From the NCBI GenBank assembly GCA_030631505.1, contig DAOVKX010000035.1:1-10516 (forward strand): 10,516 nucleotides of DNA. The letters are read 5' to 3'. Every line of letters starts with the position of its first letter. Position 1 is the first letter of the stretch. Below are positions 1 through 6,119 of the stretch, in pieces. The notes below the pieces were generated by a model. It saw only the letters and a program-made list of their open reading frames with translations. It was not told the DNA's origin and did not search any database. Position numbers and translations under genes: made by a program. This DNA comes from Candidatus Nanohaloarchaea archaeon. GTDB lineage: Archaea > EX4484-52 > DAOVKX01.

Positions 1-329
1 TCCTCTGCAAAGAGCGTGGATATGACAAGCCCGCTCCCGGTTAATTCATAATAGCATGAAATATTTTTGGGCACTGGTTCTTTGGGAGATATTTTTCTTA
101 TCAGATCCTTTCCTTTCAAAACCCCGAATGCCTTGTATATGGCTGGAGGGGTTGGTATTTTCGTGCCTGGATAAGAATCATCATCCTTAAGCTGTTTTAA
201 TATAAATCCAGGGTACACAACAGTATCGCATTTCAGCATGTAAGCCAGAATATCCTTCTGAACTTTTGATTCGGAGAGACAAATGTCTTTAAGGATTTCT
301 TTTGGTATTGCAAAAAGTTCTTTTTTCAT
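1..329 (-). CDS. Winged-helix-like protein, N-terminal part (cut by left edge)
   Basis: The reading frame opens with ATG at 327-329 (reverse strand) and stays open for 109 codons to the left edge, so the C-terminus is outside the window. It begins MKKELFAIPK. Around residues 62-82 a short helix (IYKAFGVLKGKDLIRKI) is followed by a strand-like segment, YYELTGSGLV, at residues 93-102. That layout, a recognition-like helix followed by a 'YELT..G' wing, is typical of winged-helix DNA-binding folds, but I cannot assign a family. The gene is noticeably richer in G+C than its right-hand neighbour (28 of the first 60 bases). A TATA-like run lies only about 16 bases before the ATG. It could equally be a non-DNA-binding small protein; the role is unknown. 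Confidence 0.7.
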   Translation of the reverse strand, partial: MKKELFAIPKEILKDICLSESKVQKDILAYMLKCDTVVYPGFILKQLKDDDSYPGTKIPTPPAIYKAFGVLKGKDLIRKISPKEPVPKNISCYYELTGSGLVISTLFAE

Positions 330-340
330 TTTATCACTTA

Positions 341-350
341 TTTAAATATA
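341..350 (-). promoter_or_regulatory. Possible TATA box for the left-edge gene
   Basis: On the minus strand this reads TATATTTAAA, an archaeal TATA-like run. Its centre is about 16 bases before the ATG at 329, which is closer than the usual 22-29 bases. Either transcription starts just inside the assigned gene, implying a later true start, or this AT-rich run is not the promoter. Confidence 0.25.
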
Positions 351-365
351 ACTTAGATTTTTCCT

Positions 366-674
366 TTAAGAGACGGGTTCTCCACCCAAGTTTATACATA
401 CAAAACCAGTAAATCCTTTCATTTCTGATGTTGCTGTAGGGATAAGAATTTTTAACTGTTCTTTTGTTGGCAGATTTTCACTTTTATAATCAAGTCCTCT
501 AGCCTTTGTAGAACCCTCCAAAAACATATTTACTCCTTTTTTTGAAATTCTGTAAACTATGTCATTATCTCTTATACAATCGTTTATTTTATTGTTCAAC
601 TTACGAGAAAATTTATCATTATAAATATAGTTTAATTCAAGTTGTACCAATTCCAGAATATTCCTTGCCACCAT
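366..674 (-). CDS. Hypothetical protein, 102 residues
   Basis: I do not recognise this protein. It runs from ATG at 674 (the next codon is GTG, an alternative start) to TAA at 366. The N-terminal third is helical and basic (RKLNNKINDCIRDND, residues 24-38). Next comes a strand-like stretch (IVYRISKKGVNMFLEGS), and the C-terminus is glycine-containing (GFTGFVCINLGGEP, residues 87-100). There is no signal peptide or membrane segment. It follows the nucleotidyltransferase-dehydrogenase gene by 31 bases on the same strand, so cotranscription is likely unless the hairpin between them ends the transcript. No good Shine-Dalgarno site is visible. Its AT-rich composition matches the upstream fusion gene and not the gene to its left. 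Reality as a gene is likely but unproven. Confidence 0.6.
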   Translation of the reverse strand: MVARNILELVQLELNYIYNDKFSRKLNNKINDCIRDNDIVYRISKKGVNMFLEGSTKARGLDYKSENLPTKEQLKILIPTATSEMKGFTGFVCINLGGEPVS

Positions 675-687
675 ATTTGTTACTATT

Positions 688-721
688 AAAGCATGAAACT
701 TTACATTATTTCTGATGCTTT
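688..721 (-). repeat. Hairpin at the 3' end of the fusion gene
   Basis: The minus strand reads AAAGCAT, CA, GAAA, a 10-base loop, TTTC, ATGCTTT. That gives a 7-bp outer and a 4-bp inner stem separated by a two-base bulge. The stop codon of the fusion gene (706-708) lies at the loop edge. There is no U-run after it, so it is not a classical intrinsic terminator. It could be an mRNA 3'-end or processing element between two genes of one operon. Confidence 0.45.
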
Positions 722-2349
722 ATCTTTTTCCATTGTAATATCTCTTTACTAATTAGTATCGGTCTAATTTTTCTGACCCCCTTATAGCTTACAAATTGCG
801 CCTTTTTACCATATCCTCCATAGCTTAAATTTCCTCTTTCAATATCCATTACTATTTTATTTTTTAAAATAATACTCTTTGGGATTTTAAACTTTGGGAT
901 ATCCCCAAATATTGAGACACGCATAGCAAATTCTCTATACTTTTTAGTTTCAAAATAGCTTTTAAGTTCTTCTTCGGTTCGAAATTCAGAAACCCAGAAT
1001 ATTGGTGAAAAAAATTCTTTATAATTTCCATATTCGTTTAAAGGTTTACTTATTATTGTGGGATATATTATTTTTTTATCCTTCTGTATAAACCCTCCAA
1101 AAAGGATTTCCTCTTTTTTAAAAAGTTCTTCTAGCTCATCAATATAAAATGGTTTTAACAATCGGCCTACACGAACCTGTTTATTCTTATAATTTCCAAC
1201 TTTTACCTTTTTTAATTCTCGCTTTAGAAGATTTACAAATTTTTTATAAATATCTGTATGAACAAGAATTGCGTCAGGCCCTGCGCAATCTTGTCCGCTG
1301 TTGAAAATCCTTGCCTTGATTACTTTTTTACATGCAAGATTAATATTGGCATTTCTATTCACAATAATAGGGTTTATCCCTGCGCCATTATAAATAATCA
1401 ATTTATTAAAAAACTTTTTTTCAAATTCTTTGACATTTTGATATCTTCCAGTGAACAAAATTACATCAGAATGTTTAACAAAAGCTTTGATGAAAGTTTT
1501 CCTATCTGCTTTAGAAATATAAATAGTGTCATCATACTCAAATAAGATATTTTTTATTTTCTTGATGGTTAGTGCTATAACTTCTGGAGCTTTGATAAAA
1601 ACTTTCTCTGCCATCAAAGAAGGTATGAATCCAAAGATTATGAGAGAGTATAGTGGAAGATTAACTGGGAAAAATGCAGAGATATATCTTACTTTTGATA
1701 AATTTATGAATCTTTTTTCTATTTCAATATTTTTTAGACAGTCTATAGACCTGAAAAATTCGTCTTCAACAGTTTCATAAGATTCTACTTCAAGTAGTAT
1801 TTTAGTAATTGCTTCTTTATTTCTAATGAGTTTATCTAAAATTATTTTTGCTCTCAAGAAAATTTCATCATCATAAATAATCTCCTTACATAATCTTTTA
1901 GTAGAAATGGTAGTCCTATTAAATAATTTTTTATTCCACTTTCTTATACAAGAATATGCTAAAGAAAGAATTTCTTCAGGTATTTTTCCAAAGATTATTT
2001 TTTTATTATCTACAATCATACCTGCCCACACTAAACCATCGTATACTTTTTTATTTTTTATTTTAAATTTCGGTTTATGGGCACTTGTTAGTTTTATACT
2101 CTTTTCTAGTTCATTTAGAGTCATTAGTTCTCCAGGAAAACAAATATCAGGACTTGCGTCCTTCTTCTTATGAAAAGAAAAATACGCCTCTCTAAACATT
2201 CGCTCCTGTCTCTTATTAAAAGAATCAACACAACAAAAAATATCAATATCGATATGCTCTATATCTTTATTCTGTAGATAACTCCCACAAACGAGTAAAA
2301 AGTTGATTTTATTGTCAAATATCTCAAGGATCTCTGATTTTATACCCAT
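706..2349 (-). CDS. Nucleotidyltransferase-aldehyde dehydrogenase fusion protein
   Basis: This 547-residue protein has two recognisable parts. Residues about 1-125 resemble a polymerase-beta-type (MNT-like) nucleotidyltransferase: CGSY at 21-24, an Asp pair D34-x-D36 and a third Asp, D68, in SPDICF. Residues about 160-540 match the aldehyde dehydrogenase (ALDH) fold: helical RAKIILDKLI (166-175), PVNLP with the oxyanion-type Asn230, IKAPE with Lys253, FTG at 299-301, NSGQDCAG with nucleophile Cys355, and EFFSPIF with Glu445. The ALDH part is shorter (about 380 residues) than the usual 450-500. The general-base Glu of the LELGG motif is replaced by Asn321. The start ATG lies 2 bases after the argS stop, with AGGATG a few bases before it, which points to translational coupling. 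A soluble cytoplasmic NAD(P)-dependent reductase or dehydrogenase linked to a nucleotidyl-transfer step is inferred; substrates are unknown. Confidence 0.8.
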   Translation of the reverse strand: MGIKSEILEIFDNKINFLLVCGSYLQNKDIEHIDIDIFCCVDSFNKRQERMFREAYFSFHKKKDASPDICFPGELMTLNELEKSIKLTSAHKPKFKIKNKKVYDGLVWAGMIVDNKKIIFGKIPEEILSLAYSCIRKWNKKLFNRTTISTKRLCKEIIYDDEIFLRAKIILDKLIRNKEAITKILLEVESYETVEDEFFRSIDCLKNIEIEKRFINLSKVRYISAFFPVNLPLYSLIIFGFIPSLMAEKVFIKAPEVIALTIKKIKNILFEYDDTIYISKADRKTFIKAFVKHSDVILFTGRYQNVKEFEKKFFNKLIIYNGAGINPIIVNRNANINLACKKVIKARIFNSGQDCAGPDAILVHTDIYKKFVNLLKRELKKVKVGNYKNKQVRVGRLLKPFYIDELEELFKKEEILFGGFIQKDKKIIYPTIISKPLNEYGNYKEFFSPIFWVSEFRTEEELKSYFETKKYREFAMRVSIFGDIPKFKIPKSIILKNKIVMDIERGNLSYGGYGKKAQFVSYKGVRKIRPILISKEILQWKKIKHQK

Positions 2350-2351
2350 GT

Positions 2352-4190
2352 TTACATCCTTTCTACAGTATCTATCCCAGTAAAATTTAGAGAATTTTTT
2401 AACACAGAGCTATACATATCAATTAGTTGCGCCCTGTATTCTTCTCTACTAGACCCTTTAACTCTACATTGTGTATAAAAACTATTAAACTCTTTTGCAA
2501 GATCCATTGAGTATTTAGCTATTATTGAGGGATCATCATTAATTCTGGATTTAAGAACTACTTCTGAAAATTCTGAAAATTTTGAAATTAATTTATACTC
2601 TTTATCTGTTGGTTTTGCAATCAATGGATTTTTTGGTCTTTTGTAATTAAGCTTTCTAAGGATTGATTTGCACCTAGCATAGCTATAAAGAAGATATGGT
2701 CCAGTATCACCTTCCATTGAAACTATGGCATCAAGATCATATTTTATATTCTTTTCTCTATGATTACTTATGTCTCCATATACAATAGCTGCTAGAGTGA
2801 TTTTTTTTGCTCTTTCTAAATCTCCTTTATTAAGAGGGGTTTTTTGTCTTTTTTTTAATTCAGAAGTTACTTTATCAAAAGTATAATTCCAAATATCCTT
2901 TATTTTAACGCTACTCCCTTGCCTTGTTGAGAGTTTTTTTCCATCCTTTCCAAGATATAACCCATGTGCTATGTGTTTAAGTTGAGGGCTCCATTTATAG
3001 CCCATTTTGCTTAATACACTAGATAATTGCTGAAAATGTAATTTTTGTTCAGAACCAACCTCATATATCATTTCATCAAACTTATATCTTTTTTTTCTGT
3101 CAATAGCTGCAGCAATATCTCTAGATAAATAAATAGTAGTCCCATCTGATTTTCTTAAAATCCCAACAGATTTGCCTTCATTCTTCAAATCTACAATTAT
3201 AGACCCTTCACTCTCTTTTGCAATTTTCTTCTTTAATAATTTTTTAACTATCTCTTGCCCCTCCTTGTTATATTCAGACTCACTATAGACCATATCAAAA
3301 GAGATACCTAAAAGATCGTACACTTTGTTAAATTCCTTTATACTGTGCTTTCTGATTCTTCTCCATATACTCAATATTTCTTTATCGCCTTTTTCCATTA
3401 GTCTGAAATAATCTCTTGAAGCGGCTTCAATTTCATCATTTATTTCAAGATTTGTTTTTATATAAAGCTCTTGGAGGTGGTTTATTGGATCTTTCTTTAA
3501 CTTAGACGAGTTCCCCCATTTTTTAATTCCATAAATCAATTTTCCAAAGTGAGTACCCCAATCCCCTAAATAATTTATTTTAACTGTCTTGTAACCATTG
3601 GCAACATAAATTCTTGATAAAGATTCTCCGATTATAGTTGATCTTAAATGCCCGATGCCAAAAGGCTTTGCAATATTTGGTGAGGACATTTCTATAACAA
3701 CTTTTTTTCCTTTTCCAGATTTATTAGTTCCATAATCATCCGCTTTATCACATACTGCCTTAAAAATTTGTTTAGAAAATAGCTCTCTATCAAAATAGAA
3801 GTTCACATATCCACCTACAGATTCTATTTTATCAATAATCTCTGGTTTTTCAACTAATTTTTCGAAATATTTTTTTATCTCTTTTGCAATAACTTTTGGA
3901 GACTTTTTTTGTGTTTTTGCAAGGCTAAAACATGGAAAGGCTATATCCCCTACATCCAAGGAGGGTGGTTTGCTCATAGCTGATGCTACATCTTTTATAG
4001 GGAGTCCGGTATGTTTAGATATTAAATCTGATAATTCCATTTTAATTACTTCAAAAGGTTGTCTTTTAGTTTTTTTAAGCTTTTCTTTAAGATTTTTGTG
4101 TTTCTTTTTTCTTTTTTTGGTTTTTCCAGACCAGTTCACACCCTTCCGAAGAGTAACAACATTCTTTTTCAATTTCTTCTGCGCATGCAT
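2352..4190 (-). CDS. argS: Arginyl-tRNA synthetase with lysine-rich N-terminal extension
   Basis: This class I synthetase charges tRNA-Arg with arginine, using ATP, in the cytoplasm. The 612 residues show an N-terminal additional domain (DVGDIAFPCFSLAK, 79-92) and the SPNIAKPFGIGHLRST block (170-185) holding the HIGH-type signature as GIGH. NYLGDWGTHFGKL lies at 206-218, the KMSKS-equivalent KKLSTRQGSS at 418-427, and EGDTGPYLLYSYAR in the catalytic core. The DALR-type anticodon-binding domain ends LNFTGIDTVERM. Residues 1-50 are an extra segment with 21 Lys/Arg before MELSDLISKHTGL, where normal homologues begin. An alternative start at 4040 would remove it, but that ATG has no Shine-Dalgarno site. 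A TATA-like box about 27 bases before 4190 supports the long form. The fusion gene follows after 2 bases. Confidence 0.96.
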   Translation of the reverse strand: MHAQKKLKKNVVTLRKGVNWSGKTKKRKKKHKNLKEKLKKTKRQPFEVIKMELSDLISKHTGLPIKDVASAMSKPPSLDVGDIAFPCFSLAKTQKKSPKVIAKEIKKYFEKLVEKPEIIDKIESVGGYVNFYFDRELFSKQIFKAVCDKADDYGTNKSGKGKKVVIEMSSPNIAKPFGIGHLRSTIIGESLSRIYVANGYKTVKINYLGDWGTHFGKLIYGIKKWGNSSKLKKDPINHLQELYIKTNLEINDEIEAASRDYFRLMEKGDKEILSIWRRIRKHSIKEFNKVYDLLGISFDMVYSESEYNKEGQEIVKKLLKKKIAKESEGSIIVDLKNEGKSVGILRKSDGTTIYLSRDIAAAIDRKKRYKFDEMIYEVGSEQKLHFQQLSSVLSKMGYKWSPQLKHIAHGLYLGKDGKKLSTRQGSSVKIKDIWNYTFDKVTSELKKRQKTPLNKGDLERAKKITLAAIVYGDISNHREKNIKYDLDAIVSMEGDTGPYLLYSYARCKSILRKLNYKRPKNPLIAKPTDKEYKLISKFSEFSEVVLKSRINDDPSIIAKYSMDLAKEFNSFYTQCRVKGSSREEYRAQLIDMYSSVLKNSLNFTGIDTVERM

Positions 4191-4212
4191 AATATGTATT
4201 ATTTAGAATTAG

Positions 4213-4221
4213 TTATTATAA
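4213..4221 (-). promoter_or_regulatory. TATA box for argS (leaderless)
   Basis: The minus strand reads TTATAATAA, centred about 27 bases before the argS ATG at 4190. That spacing would place the transcript start at or next to the ATG, so the mRNA would be leaderless and the lysine-rich extension would be translated. This promoter probably also drives the coupled fusion gene. Confidence 0.5.
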
Positions 4222-4230
4222 GTTTTTAAC

Positions 4231-4472
4231 TTACTTTACTGCTTTTTTAAATCTTTGTATTTGATAATCCAAAGCTGGAATAATTAAAGACAGATAATCT
4301 AACGTTGATGATGCTTCAAACGAAGTATTACTATATGATGGTGCCTCAAACCCACTAAAGAACTTGACTCTATGTGGTGTTGTATATACCAGAGATATTT
4401 GTTCACCCTTAGTCTTCAATAATTCTTCAATAATATTTCTACTTCTTTTTTGAATTTTTGCGAGGTGTTCAT
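4231..4472 (-). pseudogene. Small hypothetical gene with apparent one-base frameshift
   Basis: I do not recognise the product. An ATG at 4472 (MNTSQKFKK...) is open for only 18 codons, while an overlapping frame is open to TAA at 4231 and has no ATG, only a TTG at 4419. One extra A in the six-A run (T-run at 4446-4451 on the plus strand) would join them into one 80-residue protein: MNTSQKFKK, then RSRNIIEELLKTKGEQ, then SLVYTTPHRVKFFSGFEAPS. A TATA-like box about 25 bases before the ATG supports that start. The C-terminal half holds a short repeat (FEAPS and FEASS, ten residues apart) and ends in a basic helix, QIQRFKKAVK. Either the gene is broken, the assembly lost a base in the homopolymer, or translation starts at TTG 4419 and gives 62 residues. 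Confidence 0.5.
4307..4351 (-). repeat. Imperfect 15-base direct repeat inside a small gene
   Basis: The plus-strand copies GATGATGCTTCAAAC (4307-4321) and GATGGTGCCTCAAAC (4337-4351) match at 13 of 15 positions with a 30-base period. That is exactly ten codons and encodes the repeated FEAxS residues. An in-frame period argues for real coding sequence here. Confidence 0.5.
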
Positions 4473-4493
4473 AAAGAAATAATGTAAAAGATA

Positions 4494-4500
4494 GGATATA
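4494..4500 (-). promoter_or_regulatory. Possible TATA box for the frameshifted small gene
   Basis: The minus strand reads TATATCC, centred about 25 bases before the ATG at 4472. The spacing fits leaderless transcription and favours that ATG over the TTG at 4419. Confidence 0.35.
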
Positions 4501-4518
4501 AATGTTGTCTGGTTGATG

Positions 4519-4530
4519 TTATATTTTATA
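4519..4530 (+). promoter_or_regulatory. TATA box for the 78-residue plus-strand gene
   Basis: TTATATTTTATA lies about 29 bases before the ATG at 4554, fitting a leaderless or nearly leaderless transcript. The 81 bases between the ATGs at 4472 and 4554 form a divergent promoter region. This AT run also reads as TATAAAATATAA on the other strand. Confidence 0.5.
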
Positions 4531-4553
4531 TCTTTTTATGACTATATACTGTT

Positions 4554-4790
4554 ATGGATAAATTTCAGCTCGACCAAGTTGCGTTTTATCATGAAGACGG
4601 AGAAATCGATAAAGTCCGCATTTTAGAGAATACTTCAGACAGTGAACTTATAAAATACAAATTAGAAGTGCTTGAAATAGTGCAGGAAAGCCGCGTATTT
4701 AAACCATCGGATGTTGGCGATATATTTGATTGTGAAAAGACAAGAGATTCTGGTGGATGTAGCGGGTTGTGGTATCTTCGTGATGACTAA
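4554..4790 (+). CDS. Hypothetical acidic protein, 78 residues
   Basis: This is the only well-supported plus-strand gene in the window. It starts MDKFQLDQVAFYHEDGEIDK and contains an acidic helical middle, ELIKYKLEVLEIVQES (31-46). It ends with a Gly/Cys/Trp motif, SGGCSGLWYLRDD (66-78), with Cys60 and Cys69 nine residues apart. The alternation of strand, helix and strand looks like a compact alpha/beta domain, but I cannot name a family. There is no signal peptide or transmembrane segment. A TATA-like box sits upstream at leaderless spacing. It is divergent from the frameshifted small gene and convergent with the 88-residue gene. Function unknown. Confidence 0.7.
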   Translation: MDKFQLDQVAFYHEDGEIDKVRILENTSDSELIKYKLEVLEIVQESRVFKPSDVGDIFDCEKTRDSGGCSGLWYLRDD

Positions 4791-4795
4791 CACAT

Positions 4796-4885
4796 TATGT
4801 TGAATCACAAATCAGAAAAGTCAATTGGAATTTGTTACTATGTGTTTGTTTGTGAGTTTAAAAACTGCAATCAAGATTCAACATA
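4796..4885. repeat. 11-base inverted repeat in a convergent gene junction
   Basis: TATGTTGAATC at 4796-4806 is exactly complementary to GATTCAACATA at 4875-4885, with 68 bases between. The right arm encodes the last residues (YVES) of the 88-residue minus-strand gene; the left arm lies just after the stop of the plus-strand gene. It could fold in transcripts from either side, or be a duplicated fragment of the gene end. The sequence match is certain; a role is not. Confidence 0.45.
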
Positions 4886-5137
4886 TTCAGAATAAAAGTT
4901 ATTAATTTTTTCAAGTGCTTTAGTATCTTCCTCTCTTATAACATAATCAGCAAAAATACCACTTGTTGTTGGAGCGGTTATGGCTGCCCCTCCATGAACA
5001 ACATCTCCTGCACTCACTAATCTGTTCGCTAATTCGCCTAAAAAAATATATACTTTGTCATTGTTTGGTGATATTTTTTGAAGTGCTCCAATTTTAAGTG
5101 AGAGATCTTTTTTGTTCTCGTTTATTAATCCATCCAT
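4871..5137 (-). CDS. Hypothetical protein, 88 residues
   Basis: I do not recognise this protein. ATG at 5137 is preceded by AAGGTGA with six bases between, a strong match to the 16S rRNA 3' end, so the start is well supported. The sequence starts MDGLINENKKDLSLKIG and has a helix KVYIFLGELANRLVSAGDVV (43-62 region). A small-residue run, HGGAAITAPTTSGIFADY, follows, and the protein closes with a charged helix, REEDTKALEKINNFYSEYV. It shows no export signal and no cysteine. It lies 93 bases downstream of the MEMO-family gene on the same strand, with its own AT-rich stretch upstream, so it may be separately transcribed. Nothing in it points to a biochemical function. Confidence 0.75.
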   Translation of the reverse strand: MDGLINENKKDLSLKIGALQKISPNNDKVYIFLGELANRLVSAGDVVHGGAAITAPTTSGIFADYVIREEDTKALEKINNFYSEYVES

Positions 5138-5143
5138 TATAAT

Positions 5144-5150
5144 TCACCTT
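5144..5150 (-). promoter_or_regulatory. Shine-Dalgarno site for the 88-residue gene
   Basis: The minus strand reads AAGGTGA, ending six bases before the ATG at 5137. It matches the GGAGGTGA core complementary to archaeal 16S rRNA. It fixes the start and contrasts with the leaderless neighbours. Confidence 0.7.
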
Positions 5151-5230
5151 GCTAAATAACGATAATTTAATCTTTTTAAATCTTCCCTTTTCCCCTCTAT
5201 AAAGTAGTAATCACTTAAATCAATAAAAAC

Positions 5231-6049
5231 TCACTCAAAAACAATCCCTGCATACCCGACAATTGCGTCTTTATTCTTTGAAACATCATAGCTTGTAGTG
5301 TAGTTTAATAGTTTTGCTTTTGGCTTGTCCAATGAAAGCATCAAAGAAGCGATCGCGCCGTATCCGCAGACTGTTGTGTTAAGAGATAATTCAATAACTT
5401 TTTCAGGGTTGTTTTTTATTATTGCGTTGATTATTTCATTGTCTGTTTTTTTAACCCATTCCAGCTGGTTTTGTTTTACGGGCGTAAAATTATACATACT
5501 GCCAAAGTGGGTGAAATCAGAGCTTGCGATAATCAAAACTTTTTTATCTCCCACGGCTTTTTTTATGGCATTTCCTATTTCCTGCGATGCTCTTATGTTG
5601 AAGCAGTCAACAGAAATTGAAATCGGGACTATTTTGAAATCCTTTAATGCGTACTGCAGAAAAGGAAGCTGGACTTCAAGCGAATGCTCATACATATGCG
5701 CAAGTTCGTCTGTTTTTATCAGATTGGACTGGGATGCTATTTTTCTGCCAAGAACCCGGTCATTTTTAACAACACCTAAAGGCGTTTCCCAGTCCTGCAG
5801 ACTAACAGCGACTTTTTCTCCAAGGTGTGTGTGATTTGGACCCAGAAGAATTATGGTTTCATAGGAGTCTTTTAATGATTTGTAAATATAGCTGGCAGTT
5901 TTCCCTGAGTACACATATCCTGCGTGAGGAACAACAGCACCTCTAATACTTTTAGCAGTAACCTTTACATCTTCAAATAATTTTTTTATTGCTGTTTCCA
6001 GCTCATTTTTCCCAGAGGGATAAAACCCCTGTGCTGCGGGTAGCCTCAT
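5231..6049 (-). CDS. MEMO1-family protein (AmmeMemoRadiSam system protein B type)
   Basis: The 272 residues cover the whole MEMO family. Hallmarks are RLPAAQGFYPSG at the N-terminus, VVPHAGYVYSG (39-49), LLGPNHTHLG (68-77), EHSLEVQLPFLQ (121-132), IIASSDFTHFG (173-183), TTVCGYGAI (225-233) and VGYAGIVF (264-271). The residues corresponding to the metal ligands of human MEMO1 are present: His42, His73 and Cys228, with Asp178 and His181 close by. The fold resembles extradiol dioxygenases, and human MEMO1 has been reported to bind metal. The archaeal role is not settled; in many genomes the gene sits with AMMECR1-like and radical SAM partners, which are not in this window. TATA-like sequence lies about 25 bases before the ATG. 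Family assignment is firm; activity is unknown. Confidence 0.93.
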   Translation of the reverse strand: MRLPAAQGFYPSGKNELETAIKKLFEDVKVTAKSIRGAVVPHAGYVYSGKTASYIYKSLKDSYETIILLGPNHTHLGEKVAVSLQDWETPLGVVKNDRVLGRKIASQSNLIKTDELAHMYEHSLEVQLPFLQYALKDFKIVPISISVDCFNIRASQEIGNAIKKAVGDKKVLIIASSDFTHFGSMYNFTPVKQNQLEWVKKTDNEIINAIIKNNPEKVIELSLNTTVCGYGAIASLMLSLDKPKAKLLNYTTSYDVSKNKDAIVGYAGIVFE

Positions 6050-6070
6050 AACTCTATTTTGTCTGCGTCG

Positions 6071-6078
6071 TTTAAAAG
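6071..6078 (-). promoter_or_regulatory. Possible TATA box for the MEMO-family gene
   Basis: The minus strand reads CTTTTAAA, centred about 25 bases before the ATG at 6049. No good Shine-Dalgarno site precedes that ATG, so leaderless translation is plausible. Confidence 0.35.
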
Positions 6079-6119
6079 ATTATCAATTCATATTTTTAAT
6101 CTTTGAGTGTTATAGTGCG

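Noticed and set aside
5225..5229. T-run after the MEMO gene stop (minus strand) as an archaeal terminator
   Set aside because: Only five Ts in an AT-rich spacer where such runs are frequent by chance.
5325..5834. 169-codon open frame on the plus strand inside the MEMO-family gene
   Set aside because: It lies wholly antisense to a firmly identified gene, has no family likeness and no promoter or ribosome site; it is a shadow of the coding frame.
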